Assembly: GCA_005893225.1 (NCBI GenBank)
Contig: VBOT01000038.1
Coordinates: forward strand, 1 to 35,398
From: Candidatus Eiseniibacteriota bacterium
GTDB taxonomy: Bacteria > Eisenbacteria > RBG-16-71-46
Direction of reading: 5' to 3'
DNA length: 35,398 bases
Part shown: positions 1 through 9,922 of the stretch, one piece after another
Layout: each line of letters opens with the position of its first letter
Position numbering within the stretch: position 1 is the stretch's first letter
Translations under genes and position numbers: made by a program
The notes under the pieces: model-generated
The model's database searches: none
What the model was told of the DNA's origin: nothing
Seen by the model: the letters and a program-made list of their open reading frames with translations, nothing else

Positions 1-2011
1 CTGTTGCGGTAGCCCGCCATGTTGGCCACGAACTGCCAGGGATCGGACGGTCCGGTGCGGTACTCGATCCGCACCAGCCCCATGTTCTGCGAATCCCAGG
101 TGACGTGCTGGACCGAGCCCGCGGGCCAGACCTCCCCGCCTACGGGAGCCGAAAGGATGAGCTGCTGCGTGTTGTCGGTGGTGATGCAGTAGCTCACGCG
201 CAGCTTGTAGATGCCCCCCGATTGCTCGGCCAGCATCATGCCGCGGTCGCGGGCGTAGAGGGCGTAGTTCGAGCCGGACAGGGGGAAGAAGATGAAGGTG
301 GTGCCGCCATCGAGCGACAGGTAGGTGTTGCCGCCGCTGTAAAGACCAACGATCACGCAGTTCGGGTCGTCCCTCGCGATGTCCACCCCCCAGGAGGAAT
401 TGAGGTTCAGGTCGCTGGGCCAGGTGACCCCGTAGTCCGTGCTCAAGCAGGTCGAGTTCCTGAGCCGCGCGCACGCCATCCCCGGGATCTCCGAGGCGCC
501 GACCGGGCGGGTCGCCTGCAACGTGAAGGTCTGGCCGTAATCGGTTGAGCGGAAATACTGTCCCTGACCCGACCCGGTCACGCCGTCGCCCACCAGCACG
601 ATGTTGGAGCTGTCGGGAACGACCACGATGTTGCACGGGCTCCGGAACGCGGTGTCGGCCATCCAGGCGTTCCAGGTCTTGCCGAAGTCGGTCGAGCGGT
701 AGAGCACCGCGCTGTCGCCGCCGAATAAGAGCGTGTCCGGGTGGTCGGGGTCCATCGCCACCGGGACCCCGTACTCTCCGAAGGGCAGCGTGAGGTAAGT
801 GGTCCAGGTCAGGCCGCCGTCCTCCGTCCGGACGATGTGGTCCGGGTCGATTCCCGAGGCGGCCGCCACCATGACGTTCGAGTCCTTGGGCGACACGATG
901 AACGCGTTGACCTTGGTGGTTCCGGGGATCGGGTTGCCGAACGAGAGCCAGTCCTCCCCGTCGTTGCGGCTCCGGTTGAGAGTGTTCCCGAGCGCGGCGT
1001 AGATGGTGCTCGCGTAGCTGCCGTTGATGCTGATGGTGTTGCCGCGCACCGAGCCGGCGAACGGGAGCCTCGGGTCCCAGCTCCTCGAGATCGTGGCTGC
1101 CGAGGGAATTCTCCAGAACCCGCCATCGTCGGTGGTGAACATGACGACCCGGTTCTTGTTGCTACACACCCACCCGTTGCTGCCGAGGAAGAAGAGGTCC
1201 GAGATCTGGGCCTGCATCGAGTGCTGGAGGAAGCCCCAGGTGGTCCCGCCGTCGGTGCTGCGGCGGATGAACCCCCCGCCCCCGCCCAGGAAGACGGTCG
1301 ATGGGGACTCCAGCCACACCGTCTTGACGTCGGCGTGCGTCTCGCCCAGCCGCAGGTTCACCGGGCTCCAGTTGGTCCCTCCGTCGAGGCTCCTCACCGC
1401 CGCCCCCCGGTCGCCGACGGCCCAGAGCGTGGAGCCGCTGATGTCGATCGCGTTCAGGTCATTGACGGCGCCGGTCGCGACCGGTGTCCACGACGCGCCA
1501 CCGTTCGTGGTCTTGAGCACCGTGCCCGCGTTGCCCACCGCCCACCCGGTGTTGTCGCTCGTGAAGCGGACCGCGTTGAGCTGCGCCGCCGTTCCCGAGG
1601 TCTGCGGCGTCCAGGAGCCTCCTCCGTCGGTGGTCTTGAGGATCTGGCCGGCCGCACCCACGACGTAACCCACCAGGTCGCTCGGCATTTCGACCCCGCG
1701 CAGGCTCGGCGCGCCGCCGACCACGGTCAGGGCCCAGTTGGCCCCGCTGTCCAGGCTGTGCCAGATCTTGCGACGGCGTTGAAGTTCCGCACCGCCACGC
1801 CCCAGAGCGTCTTGTTGCCGAGGGTGCGGTCGGTGTAGCCCAGGCCCCCGTCGAAGCTGCGGTAGACGACGCCACCGTCACCCACCGCCCAGATATCGAT
1901 TCCGTCGCGGGTGTACAGCGCCTTGAAGCCCTGCGCCTGGGCCAGGCCGGCGCCCTGGATCAAGAGGGCAAGGATGAGCGCGGGCAAGCGGACGGCAAGG
2001 CGGGCTCTCAT
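1..2011 (-). CDS. Secreted YCF48/BNR (sialidase-like beta-propeller) repeat protein, 3' end cut by the window edge, frame broken near 1770
   Basis: Signal peptide MRARLAVRLPALILALLIQGAGLAQAQG; repeats such as YVVGAAGQILKTTDGGGSWTPQ, WAVGNAGTVLKTTNGGASWTPV and WAVGDRGAAVRSLDGGTNWSPV read by hand on the minus strand. The second frame stays open to base 1 and ends in an APVGGEVWPAGSVQHVTWDSQNMGLVRIEYRTG domain. Confidence 0.8.
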
Positions 2012-2048
2012 GCGGTTCCTCCTCGATCACACCTGAGATGAAGAAGCT

Positions 2049-4105
2049 TCAGTCTTCCGGCAGCCGCGCGATCGTCTCGATCTCCGCGAGCCCGACGGCC
2101 ACATGATGACGCACGGTACCGGTGGCGCGCGTCGGGCGGATCGAGACGGCGTCCACCTTCACGCCCTGGCAGTAAATGGGTGTGCCCGAGGGGGCAAGTT
2201 CGCGACGCAGCACGTCACGTCGCACTTCGCGGCCGTCCCGGAAGAAGGCCACCTCACATTCCTGCACCCGGAGTTCCGTGCCTTCGGCTGAATGGGGAGG
2301 AATAGCGTAAATCACGAGGGTGTCGACTTCAATGGGCGATCTCCATGCCAGCCGGACCTCCTCGTTCCGGGCGGATCGGGCCACCCACGCCACCCGCTCC
2401 AGGGGCCCCAGGGTGCGGCGGTCGACCACCGCCCTGGGTCCGGCGTCGCCCTCGGCCACGCTCGAGGCCACGACCTCGGCCGAGGGCGAGGCGTTGAATC
2501 GCGAACCCTCGAAGGCGCTGCGCGCGACCGGGATGACCGAGTGCCCGATGTGGCACCCGACGCACTTGGTGCCGGTCCCGAAGCGCCCCGAGTTGAAGCC
2601 GGGCACGTGGGCCGGGCCGCTCGCCGCTGCTCGAACATCGGGGCGTCGGCCGGAAGCTCGGTCTCGTGCACCGCCCCGTCCCGGTCGACCGGCGCCTCCC
2701 GCAGCAGCACGACCGTGTCTCCCGCCGTCGAGCCGGGGCGGGACAGCGTCGCGTAGAAGCGGATCCTGAGCCCCTGGCCGAGCGGCGGGGCGTCGGGAAT
2801 CGGAGCGTTCAAGGGGGCGTTGGCGAACACGTTCAGGCAGTCGAAGCGGAAGGTGTTGATGCTGTCCCGGAGCTGCCGCTCGTCGGCGACCGGCAGGGCG
2901 TGCGGCAGGTCCGGCATCGTGGGCGGGATGACGGGAGGCCGCCGCCGCGGAACGAGCGGCGCGGGGTCCAGCTCGAGCGTGCCCGGCAGATCGACGAGGC
3001 GGGCCGGCCGGGAGGCACCCGGCTCGAGGAGGTAGAGGCCGTAGTCGCCCGAGCCCTTGGGATCGTGGGGGTCGTACGCGAACACCACGCGCCCATCGCC
3101 CAGCGCCGCCGGAGAGCAGGCGGAGCCGCCGCGCGCGCCGCCGGCCCAGTGGACCGGCTCGCCGAAGCCACCGCGGAACGCCACGATCGAGAGCGGTCCC
3201 ACCGGCGGCAGCAGCGAGCCGCGCTCGGCGCCGACGCCGACCAGGGTCCCGTCCGCCATCACTAGCGGCTGGTACGCCATCGTCTCCGGCCGGACGCGCG
3301 GGTTTCCGCCAGCGAGCTGGGTGCGGTCGCCGTCGGGATGGATCGAGACCGCCTGCCAGAGGTCGACCCGCTCCGAGGGCACCGCGCGCGAGGAATCGGT
3401 GGTGATCCCTGAGGCCGCGAGCTCGCTCGGGAGGTAGCGGTTGAACCACCAGCGCGTGTAGACGATGCGCCCGCTCGCGGGATCCACCGTGGGCTCCTCG
3501 GCGCCGTTCCGCTCGGACGTGATGCGCTTGAGATTTCCTCCGTCCGGGTCGACCACGAACAGGTTCGTGACCGGGCCTCCCCCCCGCTCCGCCACCTGCG
3601 GATAGCGCGTGCTCGCGAAGCACACGCGGCCGTCGGGCAGCCAGCAGGGATCCAGATCGTCGTAACGGGAGAAGCGCGCGGCATCGTCGCCGAGGGACGC
3701 GAGGTCGAGAGCCCGATCCGAGCGGGTGACCGCGGCGAGCCCTCTCCCGTCGGCGCCCACGGCGAAGATCCTCCACCCGCTGTCGGGCGAGAACGTGGCG
3801 GCGAACACGATGCGCCTGCCGTCCCAGGAGACGCAGGGATCGCTGACATCGAAGAACGGAGCCCGGGCGAGCAGGGGCCGCACCTGTCCGCGGGCGGTGC
3901 GCACCATGAGCCGCCCGCCGGTCACGATCGCCCGATACGCGGGTCCGAGCCCCGGCACGCCCTGCGGCAGGCCCGGGGGAAGCGGGTGCCTCGAGACGAA
4001 GACGAGCGGCGGCAGGGCGCGGGGTTTCGGCGCCGGCGCCGCGGCTGCCGCCACGCCGAGGAGCAGGACGCCGCCGAACCGGCCCAGTTTGAGATGTGCC
4101 GCCAT
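2049..4105 (-). CDS. PD40/TolB-like repeat protein with C-terminal CxxCH motif (HzsA-related type), frame broken near 2620
   Basis: N-terminal frame: MAAHLKLGRFGGVLLLG...DPCVSWDGRRIVFAATF...DPCWLPDGRVCFASTRYPQ. C-terminal frame: GPAHVPGFNSGRFGTGTKCVGCHIGHSVIP. The two join between overlapping ORFs 2312..4198 and 2049..3776. Confidence 0.75.
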
Positions 4106-4166
4106 CCTCCGACCCTGGAAGCGCGCGGCGCGTGGATCGGGCGCCGCGCGCCCCCTGCCCTGCCCT

Positions 4167-4226
4167 AGCCCGGATTGTTCATGAGCCCGCTGCTGCAAAG
4201 ACGACGCGGGGTCATGACAACGGGCT
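4167..4226. repeat. Short (60 bp) foldback element, same termini as 15120..15303
   Basis: AGCCCGGATTGTTCATGAGCCCGCTGCTGCAAAGACGACGCGGGGTCATGACAACGGGCT; its ends are imperfect inverted repeats and both arms match the arms of the 184-bp element. Confidence 0.75.
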
Positions 4227-4234
4227 TGGTCCCG

Positions 4235-6422
4235 CTACTTGACCATCAGCACCGGTCTCGCCACGGTCATTCCGCCGGACTGGAGGCGACAGAAGTACAT
4301 CCCACCCGGAAGCCCCGCACCATTCCAGGCCCTCTGGTGGAGGCCCGCCACCTGGCGAGAGGCCTCGAGCGTGGCCACCCGGCGCCCCGTGATGTCGAAC
4401 ACCCCGAGCAGCACCTCACCGTCCTCGGGCAGCGAGTACTCCAGCAGGGCGACCCCGTTCGCCATCGCGCCCGCGCGAAGCTCGAGCCCCGCCGACCCTG
4501 CCATCTCCGAGCCCGGCCGCGCTCCCCCGCACCGCCCGAGCGAGTTCACGACCAGCGCGTCCTTGACGCAGCGGTGGCGCGGCCGCCCATCGTGGGGCAC
4601 GCACACCTCGACCGTGCCGTCCGAGGACCCTCCGTGCCCGTCGGTGGCGGTGAACGCGATGGTGTAGACGCGCCCGTTTCCTCCCCCCGAGCGCTCCGCG
4701 CGCACCCACACCTTGCCCCCCTCGATCGCGGCGTCCGGGCACGTGTCGCCGTCGCCCTGGCCGTTCACCGGCTCGTCCTGCGTCACGCCGGTGACGGTGA
4801 TCGTGACCGGGTCGCCGTCCGGGTCCTGCACTCCCGAGATCCCGACCGGAACGAGCTTGTGGTTGGGAGGCCAGAGATCCGCGACCGAGGCCCTGGCGCC
4901 GCTCCCGTCCGGGCCATGATTCGACAATGCGAACGTCGCGACGATCTGCTTGTTCGAGTCCATCACGATGGTGGCGGGATTGGCGGAGCCGCTCGCGCTT
5001 CCGCTCCAGCCCGCGAAGTTGTTCCCGGGGTCCGGGACCGCGGTGAGCCGCACCGAGGAGCCGGCCTCGTAGGCGGGCAGATCGGGTTCCTTCGTCACCC
5101 TTCCGGCTCCCTCCACGCTCACCTCGAGAGTGTAGGTCGGGAACCACTCGCGGACGGCGGTGTTCAGCGAGGAGCGCCTCCGGCCGGTATCGTCCATGAA
5201 CGACGCCCGCACCGAGTCGGTGCCGGCGGTGGCTCCCACGTAGCTGAACGTGGCCCGGCCGTCCGGGTCGGTCACGGCGCTTCCGGTGAGGCCGGCATCC
5301 GGGCCGCTCACCACCGCGAAGTCTACTGTCGTGCCGGCGAGGGGGGCCCCGGAAACGTCGAGGAGGGTCCCGGTGACGACCTGGCTCGCCCCGATGGCAG
5401 CGCGCGCGAACGAGGGAGAGAGGGTGAGATCTCCGATCCCCGCGAGCCCGCTGGCCACCAGCGCGCCGAAGAAGATGTTGTCGTCGCTCGGCACCATGTG
5501 CACCTGGACCAGGTGGTCGCCGTCCTGAACGAAGGGCCTGAGGTCGGGGCCTGAGGTCGTAGAGCTCGTCGTCGTACCTGAAGTCGGTCGGTGCGGCCGC
5601 GGGATCGGCGGGGTTGGCGTCGCTGTCGCCGACGCCGCCGGCGGTGACGAGCGCGCCGGTCGCTCCCTGGCCGTCGTCCTCACCGCCGGCGGAGGAGGTC
5701 ATGCGCCGGCTATCCACGTCGATTTGGGTCACCTGCCCGGTGCCCCCGCCGGCCTGGAAGCTGTTGGAGATGCCGAGCGAGAGGTCGAGGAGATAATCGG
5801 GGTCGGCGGGCCGGGCGGGATCGACCAGGCTGAAGCCGAGGTCCTGGCCGCGCGGATCCTGCACCCCGAAGAGGATCAGGACGGTGCGGTCGCGCGCGAG
5901 GCTCGGGTCGTCGAACACCACCGCCAGGACCGAGCCGTCGATCGAGCCGCTCTTCGCCTCTCCCACCGTCAGGTTCACGAGCCCCGCCGGAGCGGCATCG
6001 ACGATCGGAGCCACGATGCCCGTGACGTCCGCGAGGAAGCTGCGGAGGCCGAAGATGCATGTACAGGCCGCGTTCTGGCTCCACAGGACCTTGTTGGAGT
6101 TGAGGGTGACGCCGCCGTTCGGGATCACGAAGCCGCCGAAGCTCGCCGAGGCGAGAAATGCGGCTCGGACCCTCGCACCCGCCGGCTTGCTCACCTGGAT
6201 CGTCCCGCTCGCGGCCGTGGTGCCGAGGGCGTCGACCGAGAGGCTCACCCGGCCCGATGCGCGATAGACCGGCGCCAGGTAAGGAGCGCCGGCGGTGAAG
6301 TCGCCGCCGGGCCACTGATCGGGTGCCGTGCCCGGGACCTTGACGGACGGAGGTGCCACTCCCGCCAGGGCCTGGAACGCGCAGACACTCAGGATGCAGA
6401 CCAACGCGAAGATGCGTTTCAT
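4235..6422 (-). CDS. Secreted multidomain protein with InlB-like repeat and FlgD-like C-terminal domain, frame broken at 5534-5559
   Basis: Signal MKRIFALVCILSVCAFQALAG; YTLEVSVEGAGRVTKEPDLPAYEAGSSVRLTAVPDPGNNFAGWSG; C-terminus LLGVFDITGRRVATLEASRQVAGLHQRAWNGAGLPGGMYFCRLQSGG. Removing one 13-bp unit restores a single frame. Confidence 0.8.
5534..5559. repeat. Exact 13-bp tandem duplication (gggcctgaggtcg x2) inside a CDS
   Basis: Read directly at 5534-5546 and 5547-5559; deleting one unit gives YDELYDLRPFVQDGDHL on the minus strand. Confidence 0.9.
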
Positions 6423-6921
6423 TGACGACCTCGAAGTTGGAGGGGGGTCCGCGGTCCGGATCCGAGGTTTCGACGGCCACGGCTCGGGCCATCCGGCTTC
6501 CGGCGGTCGGAAGGGACGGCGCACGCCTGCGGGCGCTTCATGGGTCTTGCGGAGTGTGGCAGGACACCCCTCCTTGGTCATACCTGCCGCGTGGCAGGCT
6601 AGCACCGGTATCGGTGTTCGCTCAAGGATTGACCTCAAAAATCTCGGAGAATCTCAAAGAATCTCGCGGTGTCGACCAGGCTTTAAGCAAGCCGGGTTTG
6701 CAGTCTCGTGGATGAAGGAGGGAATGCCCCAATCGCCCCGTGCCCGGCGCACGGACAGGGCACCGCGCTCGACGCGCCGCGTCGGCAGCGGCCGGCTCGA
6801 TGGGGTGGCGTCGCACGCGGGGAAGCTTACCGCGTCGGGCCGACGTCGCCCGACCGCTGCGGAAAGACGGCGGGCGGCGGGCCGGAGCGACACTCTCGAG
6901 CCTCCGACGTCCTGCAGCAGC

Positions 6922-7944
6922 CTAGGAGCCGCCGTTGTAGCGGGCGAGAGCCAGCTCGACGATCTGCGCGATCAGATCGCTGAAGGAACGTCCGGACTGC
7001 TTCGCCGCCAGGGCCAACTCGGCGCTCGGGAGCAGGTAGGGATTGGGATTCACCTCCAGCACGTGGAGCGTGCCGTCGCTGGCGAGCCGGAAATCGATGC
7101 GGCCGTAGTCGCGGAGCTGCAGCGACTGGAAGGCCTGGACGGCCTTCTCACGAATCTTCGTGACCAGCTCCTCGTCGAGATCCTTGGGGAAGAACGGCCA
7201 GGTCTTCTGGTAGGCCTCGGTCTCCTCCTCCCACTTGACCTCGCTCCCGGCGATCTTGGGTGTGCCCTCGGGCAGCTTCGAGAGATCCAGCTCCACGACC
7301 GGCAGGGGCTCGGGCTTGTCGTTGCCGAGCACTCCCACGTACAGCTCGCGTCCCTCGATGTACTCCTCGATCAGCGCCGGGGAATCGAACTGGGCGTGGA
7401 TGTAGTCGAGGCGCTCCATGAGCTCCTTGATCGATCCGCACACGGCGCCGAAGTGGATCCCGATCGAGCCGTCCTCGCGAGCCGGCTTGACGATCACCGG
7501 GAACTGGATGTCGTGCGCGTGCTCGGTTCGCCCGCGGTAGACGGTGGCGAAGTACGGCGTGTGGATGCCGTGAAAGGCGAAGATCTTCTTCGCCAGCGCC
7601 TTGTCCTGGGCCAGGTAGAGACCGTGGGAGCCGGCACCGGTGAACTTGCGCCCGAGCAGCTCCAGGTAGGCGGCCACGTTGCTGTCGAGGGTGTCGTTGC
7701 CCCCGAACGACTCCACCAGGTTGAAGATGAGATCGGTCTCGGTCTGGGCCAGCTCGATCAGGCTTTGCACCGTGCCGTCGAGCCTCAGGAAGATGGGGTT
7801 GTGGCCGGCCTTCTTGAGCGACTCGTAGACTTCCTGGACGTCCTCGTCCGGCGCCTTGCGCTTGGGCCGCGCTCCCTCCCCGGCCCGCTCCTCGTCCTCG
7901 TCCCACCAGAAGTCGTAGAGAACGCCAATCCGGAGCTTGGGCAT
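6922..7944 (-). CDS. ATP-grasp protein, D-Ala-D-Ala ligase-like
   Basis: MPKLRIGVLYDFWWDEDEE...DLIFNLVESFGGNDTLDSNVAAYLELLGRKFTGAG...FPVIVKPAREDGSIGIHFGAV...ALIEEYIEGRELYVGVLGN...DYGRIDFRLASDGTLHVLEVNPNPYL, the ATP-grasp motif order. Confidence 0.88.
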   Translation of the reverse strand: MPKLRIGVLYDFWWDEDEERAGEGARPKRKAPDEDVQEVYESLKKAGHNPIFLRLDGTVQSLIELAQTETDLIFNLVESFGGNDTLDSNVAAYLELLGRKFTGAGSHGLYLAQDKALAKKIFAFHGIHTPYFATVYRGRTEHAHDIQFPVIVKPAREDGSIGIHFGAVCGSIKELMERLDYIHAQFDSPALIEEYIEGRELYVGVLGNDKPEPLPVVELDLSKLPEGTPKIAGSEVKWEEETEAYQKTWPFFPKDLDEELVTKIREKAVQAFQSLQLRDYGRIDFRLASDGTLHVLEVNPNPYLLPSAELALAAKQSGRSFSDLIAQIVELALARYNGGS

Positions 7945-7993
7945 GAACCTCCCGATGTGCCGCGTCGGGACCCCGTCCTCGAGGTCGCCGCTC

Positions 7994-9007
7994 TCAGTTC
8001 AAGATGAACCTGCCGCGCGTCAAGTAATTCATGGCCAGCGTGGTGCCATAGGCCGTGAGCTCGACCAGGTAGGCCGGCTCCCTGCCGGCCTGCGCGAAGA
8101 GGTTGAGCTCCCTGCACGTCCGGATCATGCGTTCGACCAGCGCGCGCACGGTGGCCCGCTTGACGCCCGTCCAGTAGGTGATCTTGTCGGTGAGCATCGC
8201 GCGGTGCTCCTCGAGAAACTCCCACGCCGGCCGGACCGCCTTGCGCTTCCCGCCCTGGGGGAAGAAGAAGTCGGCCAGGTCGCTCTCGAGCGCGACGTTG
8301 ATGGCCGCACCGTTCTGGCGCATCACGCGCCGGTAGAACTGCTCGACGGTCACCTGCATGTCCTCGACCGTCACGTCGAAGTCTCCGGTCGAGACCACCG
8401 GCTCCTGGTCCCGCAACTGCCGCGCCATGCGGTCAACATAGCGCAGTTTGCGAGACGCCGGCCATCCTTTGTAGCGCTGCCGCCACCCCGAGCGCGGCGT
8501 CAACCACACCGCGAACGTTTCGGCGAAGTCTTCGTCGGGATGCTTCTGCGCGTACCACCCCGCGATGTGACGCACGAACTTGCGGCTGAACGGCACCGGG
8601 CGATAGAAGTCGCGGTAACGGCGGTTGTAGGGCCCGAACAGGCGCCGCCATTCCGGCGTGGTGAACAGGCGGTACGCGTAGTTGAAGGCGTGCCCCGCCT
8701 CGTGCCTCAGGTACATCATGATCTCGCGCTCGTCCTCGAGATCGTTCATGGCGCGCTCGAGCCGCGCGAGCTTGGGGTCGGCGAGGTAGAACGGGATGCC
8801 GATCACCGGCTGGCCGTCCGGGCAGCCCCACTCGTCGGTGAGGTAGCACACCGGACGGAAGCGCTTGAGGCCCTTGCGCTCGAGCTCGCGATGGAGCTGG
8901 TGGACGAAACGCTCGACCGGGGAGCCTTCGAGCCTGAGTCCGAGCTGACTGATGCGCTTGCCGAGGAGCTCCCGGACATCGGACGGGGTCTTCTCGAAGC
9001 CGGACAT
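7994..9007 (-). CDS. Putative zinc metallopeptidase (HEAGH, gluzincin-like)
   Basis: REIMMYLRHEAGHAFNYAYRLF followed by HPDEDFAETFAVWLTP (candidate third ligand Glu). Ends 49 bp upstream of the ATP-grasp start, same strand. Confidence 0.75.
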   Translation of the reverse strand: MSGFEKTPSDVRELLGKRISQLGLRLEGSPVERFVHQLHRELERKGLKRFRPVCYLTDEWGCPDGQPVIGIPFYLADPKLARLERAMNDLEDEREIMMYLRHEAGHAFNYAYRLFTTPEWRRLFGPYNRRYRDFYRPVPFSRKFVRHIAGWYAQKHPDEDFAETFAVWLTPRSGWRQRYKGWPASRKLRYVDRMARQLRDQEPVVSTGDFDVTVEDMQVTVEQFYRRVMRQNGAAINVALESDLADFFFPQGGKRKAVRPAWEFLEEHRAMLTDKITYWTGVKRATVRALVERMIRTCRELNLFAQAGREPAYLVELTAYGTTLAMNYLTRGRFILN

Positions 9008-9234
9008 GGCGCGCGGATGCTAGCCGCCGGGCGCGCCGGGCTCAAGCCACCTCGCGTTTCAGGTCAAGCTCTGGCAAAAAGACCCTTGGGGCGCGTGCGT
9101 TTGCTCCGCCCGATCATCGAATGCGTGACCCACCCGCCGGAATACTGGTAATTTCTGGCTGAACCTCGCCATCGCGCCCGGCACCTTCCGGACTGGGTGC
9201 TTGGACGCACCTCCATATCCAACAGGAGCTAGTC

Positions 9235-9879
9235 ATGAAGCGAATCACCGTCGTCCTTGGCATCGCCGCGCTCGCGGCCTTGCTCCCCCTCACCCGCGCG
9301 CTTGCCGAGACCACGCTCTACAAGATCGATCCCAATCATTCGGTGGTGGGCTTCAGCATCCGGCACCTGTTCTCCAAGGTGCCGGGCCGCTTCAACGACT
9401 TCGAGGGGACGATCCAGTTCGACGACAAGAACATGGCAGCGTCCTCGGTGGAGACCACCATCAAGACCGCGAGCATCTTCACGAACCAGGAGAAGCGGGA
9501 CACCCATCTGAGAAGCGCTGACTTCTTCGCCGCGGATTCGTTCCCCACCATCACCTTCAAGAGCACCAAGGTGACCCCGGGCGAGAACAACAAGTTCCAG
9601 ATCGAGGGCGACCTCACGATCCGAGGCAGGACCAAGCGAGTCGTGCTCGATGCCGAGCTCCTGGGTCTCGGGGCGACCCCGATGGGAACGCGCGCGGGCT
9701 TCGAGGCGAGCACCACCGTCAACCGGAAGGACTTCGGAGTGCTGTGGAACAAGACGCTCGATCAGGGAGGCACCTTGCTCGGCGACGACGTGGTGATCAA
9801 TCTCGGGGTCGAGGCGGTGAAGCCCGAGCCCAAGGGCCAAGGGAGCGCGCCCCCGCCGCCGAGCGCCGGGAAGAAGTAG
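9235..9879 (+). CDS. YceI family periplasmic protein
   Basis: Signal peptide, then LYKIDPNHSVVGFSIRHLFSKVPGRFNDFEGTIQFDDKN...HLRSADFFAADSFPTITFKSTKV...DLTIRGRTKRVVLDAEL. Confidence 0.95.
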   Translation: MKRITVVLGIAALAALLPLTRALAETTLYKIDPNHSVVGFSIRHLFSKVPGRFNDFEGTIQFDDKNMAASSVETTIKTASIFTNQEKRDTHLRSADFFAADSFPTITFKSTKVTPGENNKFQIEGDLTIRGRTKRVVLDAELLGLGATPMGTRAGFEASTTVNRKDFGVLWNKTLDQGGTLLGDDVVINLGVEAVKPEPKGQGSAPPPPSAGKK

Positions 9880-9922
9880 CGGGCGGCTTGGGAAGCCCCC
9901 GGGGGCAGGAGCTTGCCGCGAC

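Noticed and set aside
741-1838. Long plus-strand ORF (365 aa)
   Set aside because: Shadow ORF antisense to the YCF48 protein; low-complexity R/A/P/G/V composition typical of high-GC antisense frames.
6328-8007. Long plus-strand ORF (559 aa)
   Set aside because: Antisense to the well-supported ATP-grasp gene; no recognisable domain.
9895-9906. gcccccgggggc palindrome between YceI and the TPR gene
   Set aside because: Self-complementary with no loop and no T tract; insufficient for a terminator call.
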